Source of the DNA: Lachnospiraceae bacterium
Lineage (GTDB): Bacteria > Bacillota_A > Clostridia > Lachnospirales > Lachnospiraceae
NCBI GenBank assembly: GCA_003446335.1
Contig: DMAZ01000073.1
Span: forward strand, 1 to 7,719
Length of the DNA stretch: 7,719 nt
Direction: 5' to 3'
The notes under the pieces were generated by a model. The model was given only the letters and a program-made list of their open reading frames with translations. It had not been told where the DNA came from and made no database searches. Made by a program: the position numbers and the translations under genes. Shown one piece after another: positions 6,328 to 7,719 of this stretch (positions are counted from its first letter, which is position 1; the number at the start of each line of letters is the position of its first letter).

Positions 6328-7037
6328 TTAAGAAGCCTCCGAAACTCCTGTTTGTAGGTCTTTGAGACAGGGATCTCGATTCCGTCTTCCAGAATGAGAT
6401 AACTATCTGTGAGATTCACTTTATTCACCAGTCCGCTGTTCACGATGTAACTGCGATGGCATCTTCTGAACTGTGGGGGGAGGGCTGTCTCCAATACGCC
6501 GAGCGTCTTATACACAGCATACTCTGTCATACCGACCCGCACAAAAGTCTTCTTTTCTCTGGCCTCAAAATAACAGATACGGTTGTAGGGGAGCAGGATC
6601 CGCTCCCCTTTGTTCTCGATCAGAAACTTTTCCTCATCCTGGTCAGAGACCTTATCCATGTAAGATCTTACGAACTCTTCATTGGTCCTTCTCATCTGCT
6701 CCGCGGTGTACGGTCTCAGAAGAATGGAATCCGGTGCGACACCGGGTTTTAAATATTCCATCGGCGAAGTCGAAAGGTCCGTAAGCAGCATGATCATCGT
6801 CTCCTCATGCCCTTTCCTCGTTTCGCGCAGTTCGGACACATCCTGCCCTTTACTGAACTCATAATAAAGCAGGGACCATCTGTCGCCGCCGGTCATCTTC
6901 TCACGGAAGACCTTCCCATTCCCGATTTCCAGGAATTCCATGTCTTCCCTGGGATAACGGGAAACCTGTTCCCAGCATGATTCTCTGATTCTCTCCCGCT
7001 CTGATTTATCACGGTCATACGCAACTACTGATACCAT
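6324..7037 (-). CDS. LytTR-family response regulator with a degenerate receiver domain
   Basis: This 237-aa protein has a receiver-like N-terminus (about 1-125) and a LytTR DNA-binding domain (about 136-237). The LytTR part is clear: LLPYNRICYFEAREKKTFV, then RRCHRSYIVN and a C-terminal IPVSKTYKQEFRRLL. The receiver keeps its acidic pocket (YDRD near residues 7-10) and the Thr of strand four (LLTDL), but the phospho-acceptor Asp position reads LLYYEFSKG, i.e. Glu 60, and the conserved Lys before Pro reads Arg (LLRP). It probably cannot be phosphorylated in the normal way and may act constitutively or be set by a ligand or partner. No histidine kinase gene is in the window. I chose ATG 7037 because AGGGG lies 6 bases upstream; an in-frame TTG at 7043 would leave no spacing. 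It starts 2 bp after the essC-like stop and probably controls this or a related locus. Confidence 0.88.
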   Translation of the reverse strand: MVSVVAYDRDKSERERIRESCWEQVSRYPREDMEFLEIGNGKVFREKMTGGDRWSLLYYEFSKGQDVSELRETRKGHEETMIMLLTDLSTSPMEYLKPGVAPDSILLRPYTAEQMRRTNEEFVRSYMDKVSDQDEEKFLIENKGERILLPYNRICYFEAREKKTFVRVGMTEYAVYKTLGVLETALPPQFRRCHRSYIVNSGLVNKVNLTDSYLILEDGIEIPVSKTYKQEFRRLLK

Positions 7038-7039
7038 TT

Positions 7040-7719
7040 TCAACCCCTGTACATCGGAACGACAAATCTTTCCTGTTTTGAATTGCTGCTGGAACTTGCG
7101 ACGATACCGAATCCCGGTTTTGTCGCTGCCGATTTATCCCTGTAACCGACATTCTCAAAGTCAAGAAGACGAAGTCTGCTGTCAGAGAATTTGCCTCCGA
7201 AACGGACGCCCAGACACTGCTCTCTGAATTCGTCCATGATCGGCCGTGAGACGAGTTCCGTCTGGTCTGCATCCCTCACTTCCGCGAAGAGGAAGATATT
7301 ATAGAACGCGCCCATCTCGGCGATCACCTCGAAAGTAATGCGGTTCTCATAGGCCGGCGAGCTGACGTCATAGAGTTCACGGATCAGTTTATTGAGATCC
7401 GAGACAAATATATTAAGTCTTCGGTTCACCATGGCCCGCTCGAACATTTCCTCCTCGGACAGGCACAGGCCAAGTCCCTCCTTTTTCAGAGGAACTCTGC
7501 TGAGCATTGTCCTGTGCACGTAGAGCAGAAGCTCTTTGATTTCCTCCCCTGTTTTTGCATATCTCAGAGAGTTCTCCGCAGAGATCCTGGCGTACGTTGT
7601 GCCGCTATTTTCGATCACCACGCACTCTTCATCCCTGTCGAGACAGTTCAGCATCAGGTTCTTCATGAAGACGGATTTTCCGCTGCCTTTGGACCCGGTC
7701 ACCAGGAACAGATAGTTCT
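7040..7719 (-). CDS. essC: EssC/YukB-like FtsK/SpoIIIE ATPase, C-terminal fragment (5' end off the right edge)
   Basis: The frame is open to the right edge and ends at a TGA at 7042-7040; 225 residues are visible. The fragment opens with NYLFLVTGSKGSGKS, a Walker A loop of the FtsK/SpoIIIE type. About 90 residues later comes LNIFVSDLNKL, the Walker B position, with Ser-Asp instead of the Asp-Glu/Asp-Asp pair. A GVRFGGKFSDSRLRLLDF segment, then a KPGFGIV strand and a short end (RFVVPMYRG), fits the last of the tandem ATPase domains of T7SSb EssC proteins. In known systems that domain binds substrate and often has weak or no hydrolysis, in line with the altered Walker B. The EssC C-terminus is known to vary between strains together with its substrates. 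The neighbouring YukD-like and WXG100 genes support an EssC call over a DNA translocase. The LytTR gene follows 2 bp later. Confidence 0.85.
   Translation of the reverse strand, partial: NYLFLVTGSKGSGKSVFMKNLMLNCLDRDEECVVIENSGTTYARISAENSLRYAKTGEEIKELLLYVHRTMLSRVPLKKEGLGLCLSEEEMFERAMVNRRLNIFVSDLNKLIRELYDVSSPAYENRITFEVIAEMGAFYNIFLFAEVRDADQTELVSRPIMDEFREQCLGVRFGGKFSDSRLRLLDFENVGYRDKSAATKPGFGIVASSSSNSKQERFVVPMYRG

Noticed and set aside
5971..6357. 128-aa plus-strand open frame
   Set aside because: It is antisense to the 234-aa gene, which has GTGA coupling and a ribosome binding site; the plus frame shows no domain.
1..7719. tRNA, rRNA, insertion sequence or attachment site
   Set aside because: I found no tRNA-like or rRNA-like sequence, no transposase frame and no terminal inverted repeats.

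Overview
The window is the 3' part of a type VII secretion (T7SSb / Ess-Yuk-like) locus. It most likely comes from a member of the Bacillota, probably a Clostridia/Lachnospiraceae-type organism. That placement is inferred from the gene families (YukD/EsaB-like ubiquitin fold, WXG100 proteins, the C-terminal ATPase domain of an EssC/YukB-like motor), from strong GGAGG ribosome binding sites before most genes, and from the zinc-ribbon/YARHG and DUF2752 neighbours. No marker gene fixes the taxon.

Layout. Nine genes run right to left on the minus strand as a compact array. They are: the 3' end of the essC-like ATPase (cut by the right edge); a LytTR regulator with a degenerate receiver domain, 2 bp after it; an unrecognised 234-aa protein whose GTG start overlaps the regulator's stop; and a YukD/EsaB-like ubiquitin-fold protein overlapping that gene by 14 bp. 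A 111-bp gap with a plausible second promoter follows. Then come a 117-aa helical protein without a WXG motif, three WXG100 proteins in tandem (WEG, WRG, WKG), and a 794-aa FHA-FHA-ABC ATPase-membrane fusion exporter. At the left end a plus-strand gene converges on the exporter with only 6 bp between stop codons. It encodes a zinc ribbon, an 18-residue Tyr/Gly/Gln/Pro repeat (54-bp DNA tandem repeat), one membrane helix, a Pro-Thr spacer and a YARHG domain. Divergent from it, and cut by the left edge, is a DUF2752 membrane protein.

How the parts may fit together. In known T7SSb systems the EssC motor drives export of WXG100 substrates and the ubiquitin-like protein is an accessory core component. 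Here these are combined with an FHA-controlled ABC transporter, a regulator whose receiver lacks the phospho-acceptor Asp (Glu in its place), and a protein that loosely resembles the EspG chaperones of mycobacterial ESX systems. EsaA, EssA, EssB and LXG-toxin genes are not in the window; any membrane-core genes would lie beyond the right edge. The most unusual points are the FHA-ABC exporter joined to a WXG100 cluster, the Asp-to-Glu LytTR regulator, the possible EspG-like gene, and the FUS-like repeat domain in the zinc-ribbon membrane protein.
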